From: Chamaecyparis obtusa
Lineage: Eukaryota; Streptophyta; Pinopsida; Cupressales; Cupressaceae
Direction of reading: 5' to 3'
NCBI GenBank assembly: GCA_027943335.1
Contig: BSBK01000881.1
Coordinates: forward strand, 124,001 to 188,000
Length of the DNA stretch: 64,000 bases
Position 1 is the stretch's first letter, and every line of letters begins with the position of its first letter. Below the pieces are notes generated by a model. The model was not told the origin of the DNA, searched no databases, and saw only the letters and a program-made list of their open reading frames with translations. Position numbers and translations under genes: made by a program. Positions 45,765 through 57,305 of this stretch are shown piece after piece.

Positions 45765-46881
45765 TGTTGGAAACTTGTCTATACTAAAGTATATGACTAA
45801 ATATAGTGTATTCATTATGGAAACAAAGTCATATAGAAATTTGGAGTCAGTGCACTTAGGGTAAAGATCAGAATTCAATTAAGTGTTGAAGACTAGATAG
45901 TATACATAGTTCCAGAAGCTCAAAGCATCAGCGCACATGTGTACAGATGAATTATGGTATGTGACCTGAAAATTAAGCTTGTTAGACTAGACTTATGCTT
46001 ATCCTATGAGTGCATAAGTAGATATGCAAAGATGTGAAAGTTACAGTCAGTTGAAGCTACACAGCCAGTGTGTGCCAGCAAAGAACAAAGCCTGGAGCTA
46101 ATAGCTAGCTTTTTGGTTTGCGATTGTAATGTAATATTGTAAAGTCCATGCACCTATTGTATTTAGGTTTTTGACTTATGTACATATATAATTGTAAGAA
46201 CACTTAAGCCAATTCATTTGGAAGCATTGTTTCTAATTAGTTATAGGGCTGACCTAATTGTATAATTTGTATGAGTGCATAAATATAAGGTGCACCCATT
46301 GTATTTGGCATGGAAGTTGTAGTAGAGTTGTGATAAGAAGAGAAGAGGTATGAAAAGACAACATAAGATGTATTAAATATTTTCTAGAGGTCAAAGCAGC
46401 AGCACACCAAAGAAACTGATCTGACAAGCAGTGCCACAGTGACAGTTCACCAGCAGATATAGTGTGTATCTAAATTCAGAAGGTTGTAGCCTTCAACATT
46501 TGAGCAGTGAGCTCTAGGATAGTGAGTCCACTCCCCTAACATGGATCATTGTAAAAGACTCCTAATAGGGTCTGACCCTTAACAAGGTCTACTATACTGA
46601 AAGCATTGTAAAGCTACTCCTAACAGGGTAAAGGATCTTCTAACAAGGATCACAAAACACTAGTGCAAATTATTAATGGGTATCAAGTCCCACTGGGGTT
46701 TTTACCTATTTGGGTTTCCCCATAACCATATTAGTGTCATGTGTTGATTTCATGTTTCATGTTTATGTAAATGTTTAATTTAGTTCTTAAGCATTTATGA
46801 TCAACATAAAGATTAAAGTTAAAAGTTAAAATATAGTGAACATGGATTCACGCCCCCCTCTCAATGTTCCCATTCCTAACA
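45765..46881 (+). repeat. C-III 3' LTR with TATA box
   Basis: 1,117 bp, TGTTGG to CCTAACA. ATAAATATAAGG (46278-46291) is the TATA candidate. It shows the uninterrupted site (CACCTATTGTATTTAGG, about 46151-46167) of the inverted-repeat element found in the 5' LTR. Confidence 0.9.
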
Positions 46882-47562
46882 CTATTCCCATTTCTTAGCT
46901 TAGTTGCTATCTTTAAATATCCTATAAGTATTCTCTTCATTATCATCCTTAGTCACACTAGCTTTGAATTTAGTTTCAACGTTCATAACTTCCTTACCAA
47001 GCATATTCATCTCATATGCACAAAGTCTACCAGCCAAAGCTTCTCTTTAAATATATCTTATAGTTCTCAATTTCTTAATAGTTGCAACCTTCTCATTGTA
47101 ACATGTGGGAAAATATCTTAGAATTTTTCTTTCAACTTCATCATCACTCAAGGTACCACCAACACATCTGATTGGAAAAACTAGCTCATTTACTCTCTGC
47201 ATATAGGATGAGATAGTTTTTCTTTCACTCATCTTCATATCTTCATCCATCCCTTTAAGACCCCCCAACTTAGCTTACTTAACATACTTGTCACCTTCAT
47301 AAATATTTTGTAATTTAGTCCATATGTCATGCACTTTCCTCAACCCATAGATGTGAAAATATTTTATATCTAACAAGGCATTGATCAAAGATTCCCTTGC
47401 TAATGTATTCTCCTTGAATTTCTTCTTTTCATTATAAGTATCATGAGACAAGTCATTAGTAATGGTGTAAGGCTTCTCTATGATATCCCAATAATCTTTC
47501 CATATCAAATAGTTGGTGCCATCAAACTTAGGTTTGTATTTCCTTATGCTTGACATGTCCAA
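46882..47562 (-). pseudogene. Copia element D: gag N-terminal part
   Basis: Minus strand from ATG 47562: MDMSSIRKYKPKFDGTNYLI, WKDYWDIIEKPY, then KVHDIWTKLQNIYEGDKYVK, and after a stop GGLKGMDEDMKMSERKTISS, YMQRVNELVFPIRCVGGTLS, SDDEVERKILRYFP. This is the standard copia gag layout (FDGTNYLIWK; VHDIWTKLQNIYEG). The last 150 bp (46884-47036) repeat a part of gag that is also present at 38938-39090. Confidence 0.85.
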
Positions 47563-47599
47563 TCTCCTTCAAGAAATTAAGATTCTTCAAAAGGACTTG

Positions 47600-47611
47600 G
47601 CTCTGATACCA
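47600..47611 (-). promoter_or_regulatory. D primer-binding site (initiator-Met type)
   Basis: Minus strand TGGTATCAGAGC, two bases from the LTR start at 47614. Confidence 0.88.
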
Positions 47612-47613
47612 AT

Positions 47614-48232
47614 TGGTAGGCCCAAAGAAGACAAGAATAACTAAGAGAGGGGGTGAATCAATTGTACAACACTTTATAACTTTAACACACTTACCCCAAT
47701 TAATGTTCTAAATGATAAATAGTAATGAAAGACCCACAACACATAGCACAAAATACCAAATTTGTTCTCGAGGAAACTTGATTCAGGGAAAACCCCGGTG
47801 GGAGTCAAACCCACTAGATAGATGTACTCTACTACAAGTACTTCTAGGTTTAGATAAAATGAAAAAAAAAATATGAATGCATTCACAGGCCCACTTCCTA
47901 GAGCTCACTTCTCACAATACAATATAATGATCTGGCTCTCATTCGGGTTCATCGATCAATCTCTGATTACAATTCACAAAGGTGGAAAAGCTATCCAGTA
48001 CAACTAAACTGACCATAGCATTATAAATGCCAATACAATTCTAATGAAGTACATTTTTTTCCTCACTCATACATTACAAACACCCTCTTCCTTTTCTTTT
48101 CTTCATACAACCTTCACAATCACAAATGATTTCCCATTTATACATATTAAAATGAATAGTCCATAACAAGGTCAAATAAGACCTATAAGAAAAAATCATA
48201 TAAATATTATACTCAAGCTACTATGCGATCCA
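47614..48232 (-). repeat. D 5' LTR (outer end uncertain)
   Basis: Begins TGGTAGGCCC on the plus strand. It carries the end motif AGAGAGGGGGTGAATCAATT (47645-47664) and AACCCCGGTGGGAGTCAAAC (47791-47810), the latter closely matching the ACCCCGGTGGG hairpin segment of the C LTRs. There is no second copy, and I place the outer end where the 660-bp duplication starts. Confidence 0.6.
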
Positions 48233-48682
48233 AATCAATTCATCCAAGACTTATATAAGACCCAAAACTTCATCTTTGAATATGCAACAACTTTTCCAAA
48301 TCCGCACTAAGAATAGTTGGACGTTACTTTACCTAGTTATCTAGGACCTAAATGAATAAATATCAACACACTAGAAAATCACAAAATGTGAGCACCATGA
48401 TCAATGTGAACCATCAACGTGGTCATAACATGATCCAAGAATACCAACAAGAAGCAAGAGTAGCTTGTAGTGCCAGAGGTAGTAGACCAGGTTTGGCAAT
48501 TTTTAGAGTATGCATAGGGACCTCCAGCATAGGCACCACCACGGGTAGACATGCCTCTTCCTCCACCTCCTCCAAGTGGTGATGGGAAAGGCTAGATTAG
48601 GATCTTGATATATCATGATGTATTGTAGCCCCATTTTTCATAGATTATGCTCGAGTAGCACCATTTTGTACACTAACATTCT

Positions 48683-48895
<213 letters not shown>

Positions 48896-49342
48896 CAATT
48901 CATCCAAGACTTATATAAGACCCAAAACTTCATCTTTGAATATGCAACAACTTTTCCAAATCCACACTAAGAATAGCTGGACGTTACTTTACCTAGTTAT
49001 CTAGGACCTAAATGAATAAATATCAACACACTAGAAAATCACAAAATGTGAGCACCATGATCAATGTGAACCATCAATGTGGTCATAACATGATCCAAGA
49101 ATACCAGCAAGAAGCAAGAGTAGCTTGTAGTGCCAGAGGTAGCAGACCAGGTTTGGAAATTTTTAGAGTATGCACAGGGACCTCCACCATAGGCACCACC
49201 ATGGGTAGACATGCCTCCTCCTCCACCTCCTCCAAGTGGTGATGGGCAGGGCTAGATAGGGATCTTGATATATCATGATGTATTGTAGCCCCATTTTTCA
49301 TATATTATGCTTGAGTAGCACCATTTTGTACACTGACATTCT

Positions 49343-49344
<2 letters not shown>

Positions 49345-49418
<74 letters not shown>
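49345..49418. repeat. (AT)n microsatellite, 74 bp
   Basis: 37 uninterrupted AT units closing the second copy of the duplication. Confidence 0.95.
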
Positions 49419-49421
<3 letters not shown>

Positions 49422-51250
49422 CTCATCTTTTGGTATCATTGTACTTATCATTTATTGCTTTGGATTTTTTAATGCCTTATGAGATGTTTCCTATATGATT
49501 AGATGATTAGATATGAGATGTACATGGTTCCTTTATGAATATGTAAATGAATGTGCACATGTTTTATTGGTATATATGTATGCAATGTAAAATCCAATGA
49601 TAGATAAATGCAATGTATGATTTGATTGATGCTTATGATAGATGCACATGTATATGAATATGTAGGTGTAGAATGTATGCACATGAGTTTATGGTAATGC
49701 ACTTTGTGAATACAATGGAAATAAAATGTATATGGAAATAATCATCTTATGTAGGATATTGCAATATACGATGGGTACTAACCAAAAGAATGTTTTGAAG
49801 ATCGAGAGTAAGGATCAGACACTTGTGTAGTCAAGATGAACTCGGGTCATAAGATGAGAACCCTCGGTGAATAAATCCATAAGAATACCATGAAGTGAGC
49901 ATCAAAATATTGTTGCTATACAAGTCTAGAATGAAAATACAAGCCTAAGCTAGATGTAATCCCTAGGACTTGGTTGTTGGACCCATTAGATAATTATCAT
50001 CACAAAGTTTTAGTATTGGATGAGCATAGGATGTCATACAACCCTCACTAACATTGCAATCATGAGAATATGAATATGAAATTAGTTTTAGATTTTTTGG
50101 AATGAGGTGTAAGCATTAAGGCACAAGAAGCTAGAATGACTCAAACACCTATTCCTTTTGATTTAGCAAGTTAACATAAGCACCAAAGCATAGTTTCTAA
50201 AATGACCTAAATGTTTCCTACGTACAAACATGCTAGACACATGAGAGGGCCTCCTTTTGCTAAGTGAATTATAAGAATACCAAAGGTGCTCATAGTGAGC
50301 CATACATTCACTTCATAGGATGAGGGTCGTAAATTTCTCTTGTAGTAGAAAGAAGTCACTCAAATAGACAAGGAGAAGAACCAATCTCACCAAAGTTTTT
50401 ATATAAAAGGAGTCGAGGTACACATGGTCATCCAACACGAGATGAAGGCTCTCATAGTGGACACCCCTCTTATATGGATCCTTTGGATCATTGGAACTAA
50501 ACTAGAAAATAGAAAACAAAGAAAAGATCATGCCCCCCAGTCCTCACATCTCTTAGTCAGGATAGACATCTCAGAGTTGCTCTCAGAGAAATGATAAAGA
50601 AAAAAGACAAGCATTCAAAAGAAAAGATCAGCATGCTTCAGAGAGTCACAAATCTAGTTTTAGTTTTTAGTTTAAGCGGATTGATGATAAATTAGAAGTA
50701 TATAGCATGAGAAGTCTTAATAGGATGATGATAGTAGACAGATGCAGTGAGAACCACTGGTGACTAATGTGAGAAATAGTCTCAAGGAGAAATCGGAGTG
50801 CTAACGAAGTATCAACAGGAAGATGTAGTGAGAACCACTAGTGACTGATACAAGGAAGATTCTTGAGGAGAGAGATCTAAGTATGAACAAAACATTAGCA
50901 GACAGATGCAGTGAGAACCACTAGTGACTGATGTATGAGAGATCCTCAAGGAGAGAGATCTGAGAGCTAAGCATTAGCAGGTAGACGTAGTGAGAACCAC
51001 TGGTGACTGAAGCAAGAAAGCCCCACCGAAAGTGATAGGACCATTCCCCCTAGACCAGGAAGGTGCCACCAAGTGTGACTAGTTTCAATCCATGTAGATT
51101 CAAGCATAGTCGTGAAGATAACTCAGAGAGAGTGCATGAGCTAGAAAACTAAAGCAGGAAATAGGAAAGCAAACTAAAGAAGGAAAGACATGAAAGAAAA
51201 CTAAAGTAGGAAAGCAAGGAGCAGTTGTACAGAGCCGAGTGGTGCTGAAA
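49419..51250. other. Non-coding sequence, perhaps G2 3' LTR
   Basis: No gene or protein motif found. It lies downstream of the G2 integrase (minus strand), so it may contain that element's 3' LTR, but I could not find paired LTR ends. It contains a tandem repeat at 50741-51020. Confidence 0.4.
50741..51020. repeat. ~81-bp tandem repeat, four copies
   Basis: GATGCAGTGAGAACCACTGG or a close variant starts at 50741, 50822, 50904 and 50984, giving spacings of 81, 82 and 80 bp. Between them lie TGACTGATG, CTCAAGGAGAGAGATC and ATTAGCAG phrases. Units differ by several substitutions, so the array is old. Confidence 0.85.
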
Positions 51251-51607
51251 TAGGTATAGCTTTGTGGAACAAGAGGTGCATGTTTACAAGGCTTTCACCA
51301 TCTTGGCAGAGATTCTATTTTTGCTACCATGATGCTTATTTTCTAGGTTTTCATCAATGGCACATTTTTTTCTTTTCCAATTATTTTTGTATTTTGATTT
51401 TTTTCAATTTTTTTGTTTTTTTATTATTTTTATTTTTCAATTTTTTTGTATTATCAAGGCACATGTTTACCAGGTTTTCACTAGGATAATAGATGCATCA
51501 AAGTGCCTGTTTACTAGGTTTTCACTAAGATGTTCATTTTTTCAGGATATTTTGCAATTTTTAGGATTTTTTTAGAATTGAGTATATACAGGAACATTTT
51601 GAAGATG

Positions 51608-52733
51608 TCTCAGCTGTAGAATTGTTTTAGATGCAGAGAATTGATCGAATCTTTAAGATGTTCTCCTTCAGTGGTAGAGAGTTGATAGGCACTAGACCCA
51701 AACATTGCAGTGATAATATACGGACCAAGCCAATTTGGTTCAAACTTTCCCTTTTGTATCCGTTGTTGATTCTTGGGGTTCTCTCTCAGGATGAGGTCAC
51801 CCACTTGGAATTCTCTTGGTCTGAATTTCTTATTGTATCTCTTAGACATCCTCTTCTAATATTCTCAGAGGTGATCAAATGCCACTTGATGATGATCATC
51901 CAGTAATTCTATCTCTTGTAGCTGAGATATTCTAATATCATCATCATTAATGAGGCCATTCATAGAGATTCACAAAGTAGGAATCTCAACCTCAATTGGT
52001 AGCACATAATCCACTCCATAAACCAAAGAAAAGGGTGTGGTCCCTATCGGTGTATGTATACTTGTCTGGTAAGCCCATAGAGCTAGATTAATTTGGAGAT
52101 GCCAGTCTCATCCAGATTTGTGAACTGTGTGATGCAAGATCTTGAGAATCATCTTGTTGGATGCTTCTACCTATCCATTACCCTGGGCATAATAGATGGA
52201 AGACCAATGTTGAATGATTTTGAACTTAGTGAATAACTCCTTCAAATCCTTGTTCTTGAACTACTCCCATTGTCAGTGATTATTGAGGAGGGTACACCAT
52301 ACATACAGATGATGTAATTCAGTATAAACCTGGCTATAGATTTGCCATCGACTATGGTTAGAGGCACTACCTTGATCCATTTAGTAAAATAATATGTAGC
52401 AGTGATAATGAACTTATGTCCTTTTGAGGAAGAAGGATGAATTTGGCCCACCAAATCAAAGGCCCATTTTTTAAATGGCCAAAAATTGATGAAGGGAATG
52501 AGCTCCTTGGTAGGAGCGTGAATCAGATTTCCATGTAGCTGACATTGTTTTCAAGATTTGGCATATTTTGTAGCTTCCTTTTCCATATCTAACCAATAGT
52601 AACCAACTCTAATAACCTTATGAGCCAATGTCAAGCCACTCAAATGAGAACCATAGATGCCTTCATGCACCTCAGCTAATGCATGCTTAGACTCATCAAG
52701 TTCTAAACACCTAAGGAGGGTACCATCTAGACC
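51608..52733 (-). pseudogene. G2 integrase remnant
   Basis: Read leftward: HEGIYGSH (zinc His residues), LDMEKEATKYAKS then a stop at the first zinc Cys, KQCQLHGNLIHAP, WAFDLVGQIHP (first Asp), KFIITATYYFTKWIKVVPL, MYGVPSSIITDNG (second Asp present, unlike G1) and EASNK (Glu) after an in-frame TAG. The C-terminal block 51849-51610 is open: RPREFQVGDLILRENPKNQQ, WLGPYIITAMFGSSAYQLS, INSLHLKQFYS. All three catalytic residues are visible, but the frame is broken in several places. Confidence 0.88.
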
Positions 52734-53340
52734 TCACCTATACAAGTCATTAGCTACAATGACATATCGTGAAGCACTATGGATTAGGTGATGTTTCTCA
52801 TTCTGGGTGTAAGTGTTTGGAATAATCTGGTCATGGAGGTAGGAGTAGATATGATGGTAGTGAGATGAATCATGTCCAATGACTGAACAAATCATCCTAG
52901 ATTCAAGGGCATTGTAGGTGGGGTAGAGTAACATTTCCACTAGGAATTCATGTCGGAAGTCATTTTTTGGCATCTGTAGCATAGAGGCAAGAGTATCCAT
53001 TGCATCAGCTACTTTGTTATCTACTCTTCAAATCTGCTAGAAAGCGATATGTGCAAAGTATTTTTTTAGATCAACCACCATCCATTTATAAGGCACCAAC
53101 TTATCATCCTTTGTCTGATAGATGTCATTGATCTGATTGATGACCAATTGTGAGTCTCCAAAGACTTTAAGTTCATCCACATACCATTCAACAACTATCT
53201 TCATGCCATTGATTAGAGCTTGGTACTCAGCAATGTTGTTTGTGCAAGGGAGCAACATCTTGTATGCTTTGGGTAAAGAATATCTTTCTAGTGTGATGAA
53301 CACTATCCTGGCACCTGACCTCTACTAGGTGAACGATCCA
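52734..53340 (-). pseudogene. G2 second (archaeal-type) RNase H remnant
   Basis: AEYQALINGMK, VFGDSQLVINQINDIYQTKD and, after a break, MDTLASMLQMP match the second RNase H of G1. The first Asp segment near 53335 is degraded. It lies between the RT-linked RNase H and the integrase, as in the Tat lineage. Confidence 0.75.
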
Positions 53341-53453
53341 TCGAAGAACATATTCCATGTTTGATGTGTAAGAAGAATTATGGACTCATCTGGAAACTCA
53401 ATGTTTAATGGTTGATGATCCTTGAGAGGAGCTTATGCCAACTGATCTCCAAT

Positions 53454-53960
53454 TTATTGTCCTTTGATAATCTTTCTCTCTACATACTCAATGTCAAACT
53501 CACTGAGTATCATGACCCACTTTTCTAGATTACCTATTAGGGAATCTTTTTTGAGTAGATAATTTAATGGATCAATCTTAGCAATGAGACATTTGGTGTG
53601 GGCAAGCATGTAGTATCGTAGTTTTTGTGAAGTGAACACCACTGCTAGGTAAACCTTCTCTATGATGGAGTAATTTTCTTCATATGAAACCAATGTTCCA
53701 CTGATGTAATAAATGGCTCATTCTCTATTATTCTAATCTTCTTGAGCCAACAGGGCACCCAAAGATGTATCTATAGCTGAGATGTAAAGGATAAGTGGCT
53801 TCCAATGAATAGGAGGCATTAGTATAGGTGGATTTACAAGGTATTATTTCATCTGTGTGAGCCCTTTGTCACAGTCTTTGTTCCACTCATAAGTCACACC
53901 TTTATGTAAAGTCTTGGTGAAGGGTTGTGACTTATTAGCCAGTTGTGCAATGAAGTTCTA
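53454..53960 (-). pseudogene. G2 RT-linked RNase H remnant
   Basis: Readable parts: PLILYISAIDTSLGALLAQ (about 53745-53800), then MVSYEENYSIIEKVYLAVVF, TSQKLRYYMLAHTKCLIAKI, KWVMILSEFDIEYVERK. As in G1 the expected catalytic Asp is replaced by ISA, in line with ancestral loss of activity in this domain. Confidence 0.75.
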
Positions 53961-54842
53961 GATGGATTGTAACCAGCCTTGGAGCCCTCTCATTTGGTTG
54001 ATGTTGCATGGTGGAGGCATTTCCATGGTGGCTTGAACTTTTCTGGATCAACTTCTATGCCCTTCTCAAAAATGATGTAACCCAATAGCTTACCAGAAGT
54101 AACACCAAATGCACACTTTTTTGGGTTGAGCCTTAGACTGAATTGTTCCATTTGATCCAGTATAGGACCTAGAATTGCAAGATGTACCTTTCATTGCATG
54201 CTCTTAGCCAAAGTTTCATCCACATAATCTTCCATTATTTTGTGCATCATATCATGAAAAATAGTGGTGACAACCCTTTGATATGTAGCTCCATCATTTT
54301 TGAGTTTGAAGGGCATGAAATTCCAATAGAAAGTTCCCCAAGCACATGTGAAGGCAGTTTTCTCTTGATCTTCTGGTGTGATCTTTATTCGAGTGTAACT
54401 AGAGAAACTATCCATCAGAAATTACATTTCATAGCTAGCCGTCATGTCTACAATCATGTCAATGTTGGGTAACGGAAAGTCATCTTTAGGACATGCTTTA
54501 TTCAGGTCCCAGAAATCTATGTAGACTTGGATGGATTTATCATGCTTAGAATTTGGAAAAATATTTGAAATCCATTATGTAGTCAATGGCTGTGATGAAA
54601 CCATCTTTGAGAAGTTTTTCTAACTCTGCCTTGACTAAGAGTGCCTCATGCAGATGCATCTTATGAATCTTTTGTTTAATAGGCTTAACACTTGGTGCAA
54701 TAGATTTGTGATGCATGATCAGATTAGGATCCAATCCTGGCATACCAGAATAGGTCCATGCAAAATTGACTTTCTTTCTTTGAAAGAAACTAATGAATTC
54801 TTCTTCCTCTTCCATAGATAGTGATTGTGCTAAATGAATGAT
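53961..54842 (-). pseudogene. G2 reverse transcriptase remnant
   Basis: Read leftward from 54815: FAWTYSGMPGLDPNLIMHHK, PIKQKIHKMHLHEALLVKAE, then MDSFSSYTRIKITPEDQEKT, FTCAWGTFYWNFMPFKLKND and KIMEDYVDETLAKS. The active site reads YVDE instead of YVDD, so the second catalytic Asp is Glu. Frame breaks lie near 54545 and 54417. Closely related to the G1 enzyme. Confidence 0.88.
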
Positions 54843-55520
54843 CTAAGGTGTAGCTTTCATGCCCAAGTTCACTAGTTGGGTTGGTTCAATCAACACTGAT
54901 GATCTTTCTTGAAAATGACTTGGAAGCATATCAAGTATCCCATCCTTGGGAGCCTTAGAGAGGTTTTCACCCTTGGATACGTATTTTATTTTTACTTTTT
55001 TTAGCTCTGAAAATGCCACAATTTGGTTTTCACCATCAGAGCGCCTATTATTTTTACTTTTAATTTTGTGACTGGGATACTCGATATTGGCTTCAATCAT
55101 GTTGACATTGTCTTCATTGGTGGAAAATTTTATAGGTTCAATAACATTAAGGTAACATGAAAGAGTATAGTCATTTTGGAATGTAAAGACTTCACTAGAC
55201 AGGGAGGGAGAGTTACAGTTGATGAGCTTAGGATGGTGGAGTGAAAGAGAAGTGGTGGGTTCAAGTGCATTCATGGTATAGTCATCAAAAGCATAGACAA
55301 GCAAGTTGAGACCTAAATCAATCTCATCCAGAGGTGTGTTTGAGTCCCTTCGAGAGCTCATGTCAGAAGTAGAGGCTATGTTAACATTAGTGGAATCACA
55401 CTCAGTTGTCCTAACACTAGACCCTTCACCTACTTCAAGAAGGTTTTCATACACATAAATAGCATCTATATCTTTATCAAAAGTTCCATCAGATAAAGAA
55501 TCAAACTCATACTCATGCAA
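54843..55520 (-). pseudogene. G2 protease-RT linker, acidic part
   Basis: 225 open codons rich in Asp, Ser and Glu (MHEYEFDSLSDGTFDKDIDA, then NVNIASTSDMSSRRDSNTPL) ending ERSSVLIEPTQLVNLGMKAT. That ending matches the beginning of the G1 RT block (ERSPILIEPTKKVNIG, about 3540-3580). This is the equivalent of the C-terminal half of the G1 G-patch ORF. No catalytic motif is present. Confidence 0.65.
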
Positions 55521-56663
55521 GTTAGTGATGCTTGATATAATAATTCCATCAACACTTGATGTACCATCTGACTCATTTTCAACTCTTGTAGTATTTATTG
55601 TTTTTTGAAGTTGACTTGTTCAAACCACTTTTGAAAATGTGGTGGCATTTACAACTCACCCGCATAATTAGGATTAGTAGTTTGCATTTCTATCAACCAC
55701 TCATATGTTAGTGGGGTGATTGAGGTAGTATCATCAGAATCATTGTCAGTTTTTACTCTATTAACATGTGTTATAGGATCATCTCGCTCTATAAAGAATG
55801 TGACAAGATCTGGAGGAATAGGATAGGAAAAGCTATCCTCATCAGAGCTATCCTCTAATTTGTCACTTGAAGTAGCACCTTCAGGTTTTGGATGACATTC
55901 TAGTTTTGGTATAAATTTGTTAATCCCTAAATGAAACAGGATTTTCTTGAAGCCTAGACCTATAGTGTCTCTTGTTCGACAACCTATGGCTTCATTTAGT
56001 TCAAGTTAGCAATTTTCATTCACTCCTATAGGGCCACTCCCTTTATAGCCAAAGCACTTCATGATTTTGAAGGCTTCATTGTATTGTTCTTTTTCTAAGT
56101 CATGAGATGGAGTGATCATTTTAGATGTGTCTTTTCCTTTATAGACCCAAGTTGTAATTGCCCTGTCCTCATCGTCATCTTCTAGTGACGTTGTGGCCTA
56201 TACAGATGACCATCATAGACTATTTGAGGAGAAATTTTAGAAGGTTTATTTCTCTCAAAGGGTCTCACGTAGGAATGCGGAGATGGAGGCAGAGATTCTA
56301 ATGATAATATAGGTTCAATTTGATACCCCCCATGCCTGTATCTTTGAGCTTCAAAGTCTGTTCCATTTTTTTGAGTTTGGCATTGAAGAATTCAATAGAC
56401 CCTCTATTGGTTGGGACAAAGTTGTCAATAGACTGTGTGAGCATATTGCAAGAATAGCCCATATTGGCAATTTCCATTACTTCTACTCTGTGTAATGAGA
56501 ACTTGATACATTGATCATATGTAGATGGAACTACCTACATTTTGTGAATCCACGGTCTTCCCAATAGTATATTGTATGCAAGGGGAATGTCTAGAACTTG
56601 ATAGATGACATCCCTCTCAATAGGTCCAACTCAGATTGGTAGCACAATCAAACCTTTGGATTT
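55521..56663 (-). pseudogene. G2 G-patch and protease C-terminal region, heavily broken
   Basis: A degenerate G-patch (AFKIMKCFGYKGSGPIGVNE) is readable at about 56027-56090, at the same relative place as in G1. Further upstream DIPLAYNILLGRPWIHKM (about 56535-56590) is the protease C-terminal motif with LLGRPW. Many stops separate the pieces. Confidence 0.6.
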
Positions 56664-57300
56664 TCATTCCTCTTCATCATATGCCTTGATGGGGATCTTT
56701 TTGTGGGCATCTATGCAGTCTTCTTCATAGCCTAATTGGGTGAGTAGGTTAGCAAAGAAAATATTAAGGCTAGCACCATTATCAATGAGGACATGAAGGA
56801 CGTGCTTTGGACCTATCATGACTTCAATATGTAGAGGGATATTGTCTGGATGGATTAGTGAATGGTAATCTTCCTTAGAGAAAGACATATAATGGGGTGA
56901 GGTCAAGTGACCCACCATGGATTGAAACCAATCAAGATCTAGATCTTTTGGGACATTTTCCTCAGTGAGGGCTTTATCAAGAATCTGCCTATGAGCAAGT
57001 GAGATCTTCAATAGCTCAAAGATAGTGATCTAAGTGTTGGTACATTGCAACTGGTCTAGGATGCTATAATTAGTGGTGCTAGGTGTGGGGAATAATTTAG
57101 AGTTCTTGTTGGTGGGGCCAACAACAACTTTATCCACAGGTTGTTTCAGTGTGGATGTAGGAGGCTTGGGACCCTTAAGAAAAATCTTCTCATGAGATCA
57201 GGTAACAATGTTCACACAATCCTGAGATTGTTCTGGTTTGGAAGAGTGAGATACAGGGCCTTGTGGGATAAACAAAGTCTTAGACCTAGGAGAATCCTCG
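56664..57300 (-). pseudogene. G2 protease N-terminal region
   Basis: Open at 57011-56664: VGHLTSPHYMSFSKEDYHSL, HPDNIPLHIEVMIGPKHVLH, then VLIDNGASLNIFFANLLTQL. Asp-Asn-Gly stands at the aspartic-protease active site. The upstream Pro/Ser-rich part (SEDSPRSKTLFIPQGP) runs to the CTCCC at which element E inserted, and its gag continues beyond 61263. Confidence 0.75.
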
Positions 57301-57305
57301 CTCCC

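Larger units (their letters stand above)
39104..46881 (+). mobile_element. Non-autonomous LTR element C-III (complete, plus strand)
   Basis: 7.8-kb plus-strand member of the C family: 5' LTR 39104-41243 (enlarged by a 996-bp insertion), primer site 41246-41257, ORF1, ORF2, double polypurine tract and 3' LTR 45765-46881. The 5-bp flanks do not match (TATCA and CTATT). Instead about 150 bp of copia D gag occur on both sides (38938-39090 and 46884-47036). ORF2 has a ~0.5-kb deletion relative to C-I and C-II. Confidence 0.88.
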
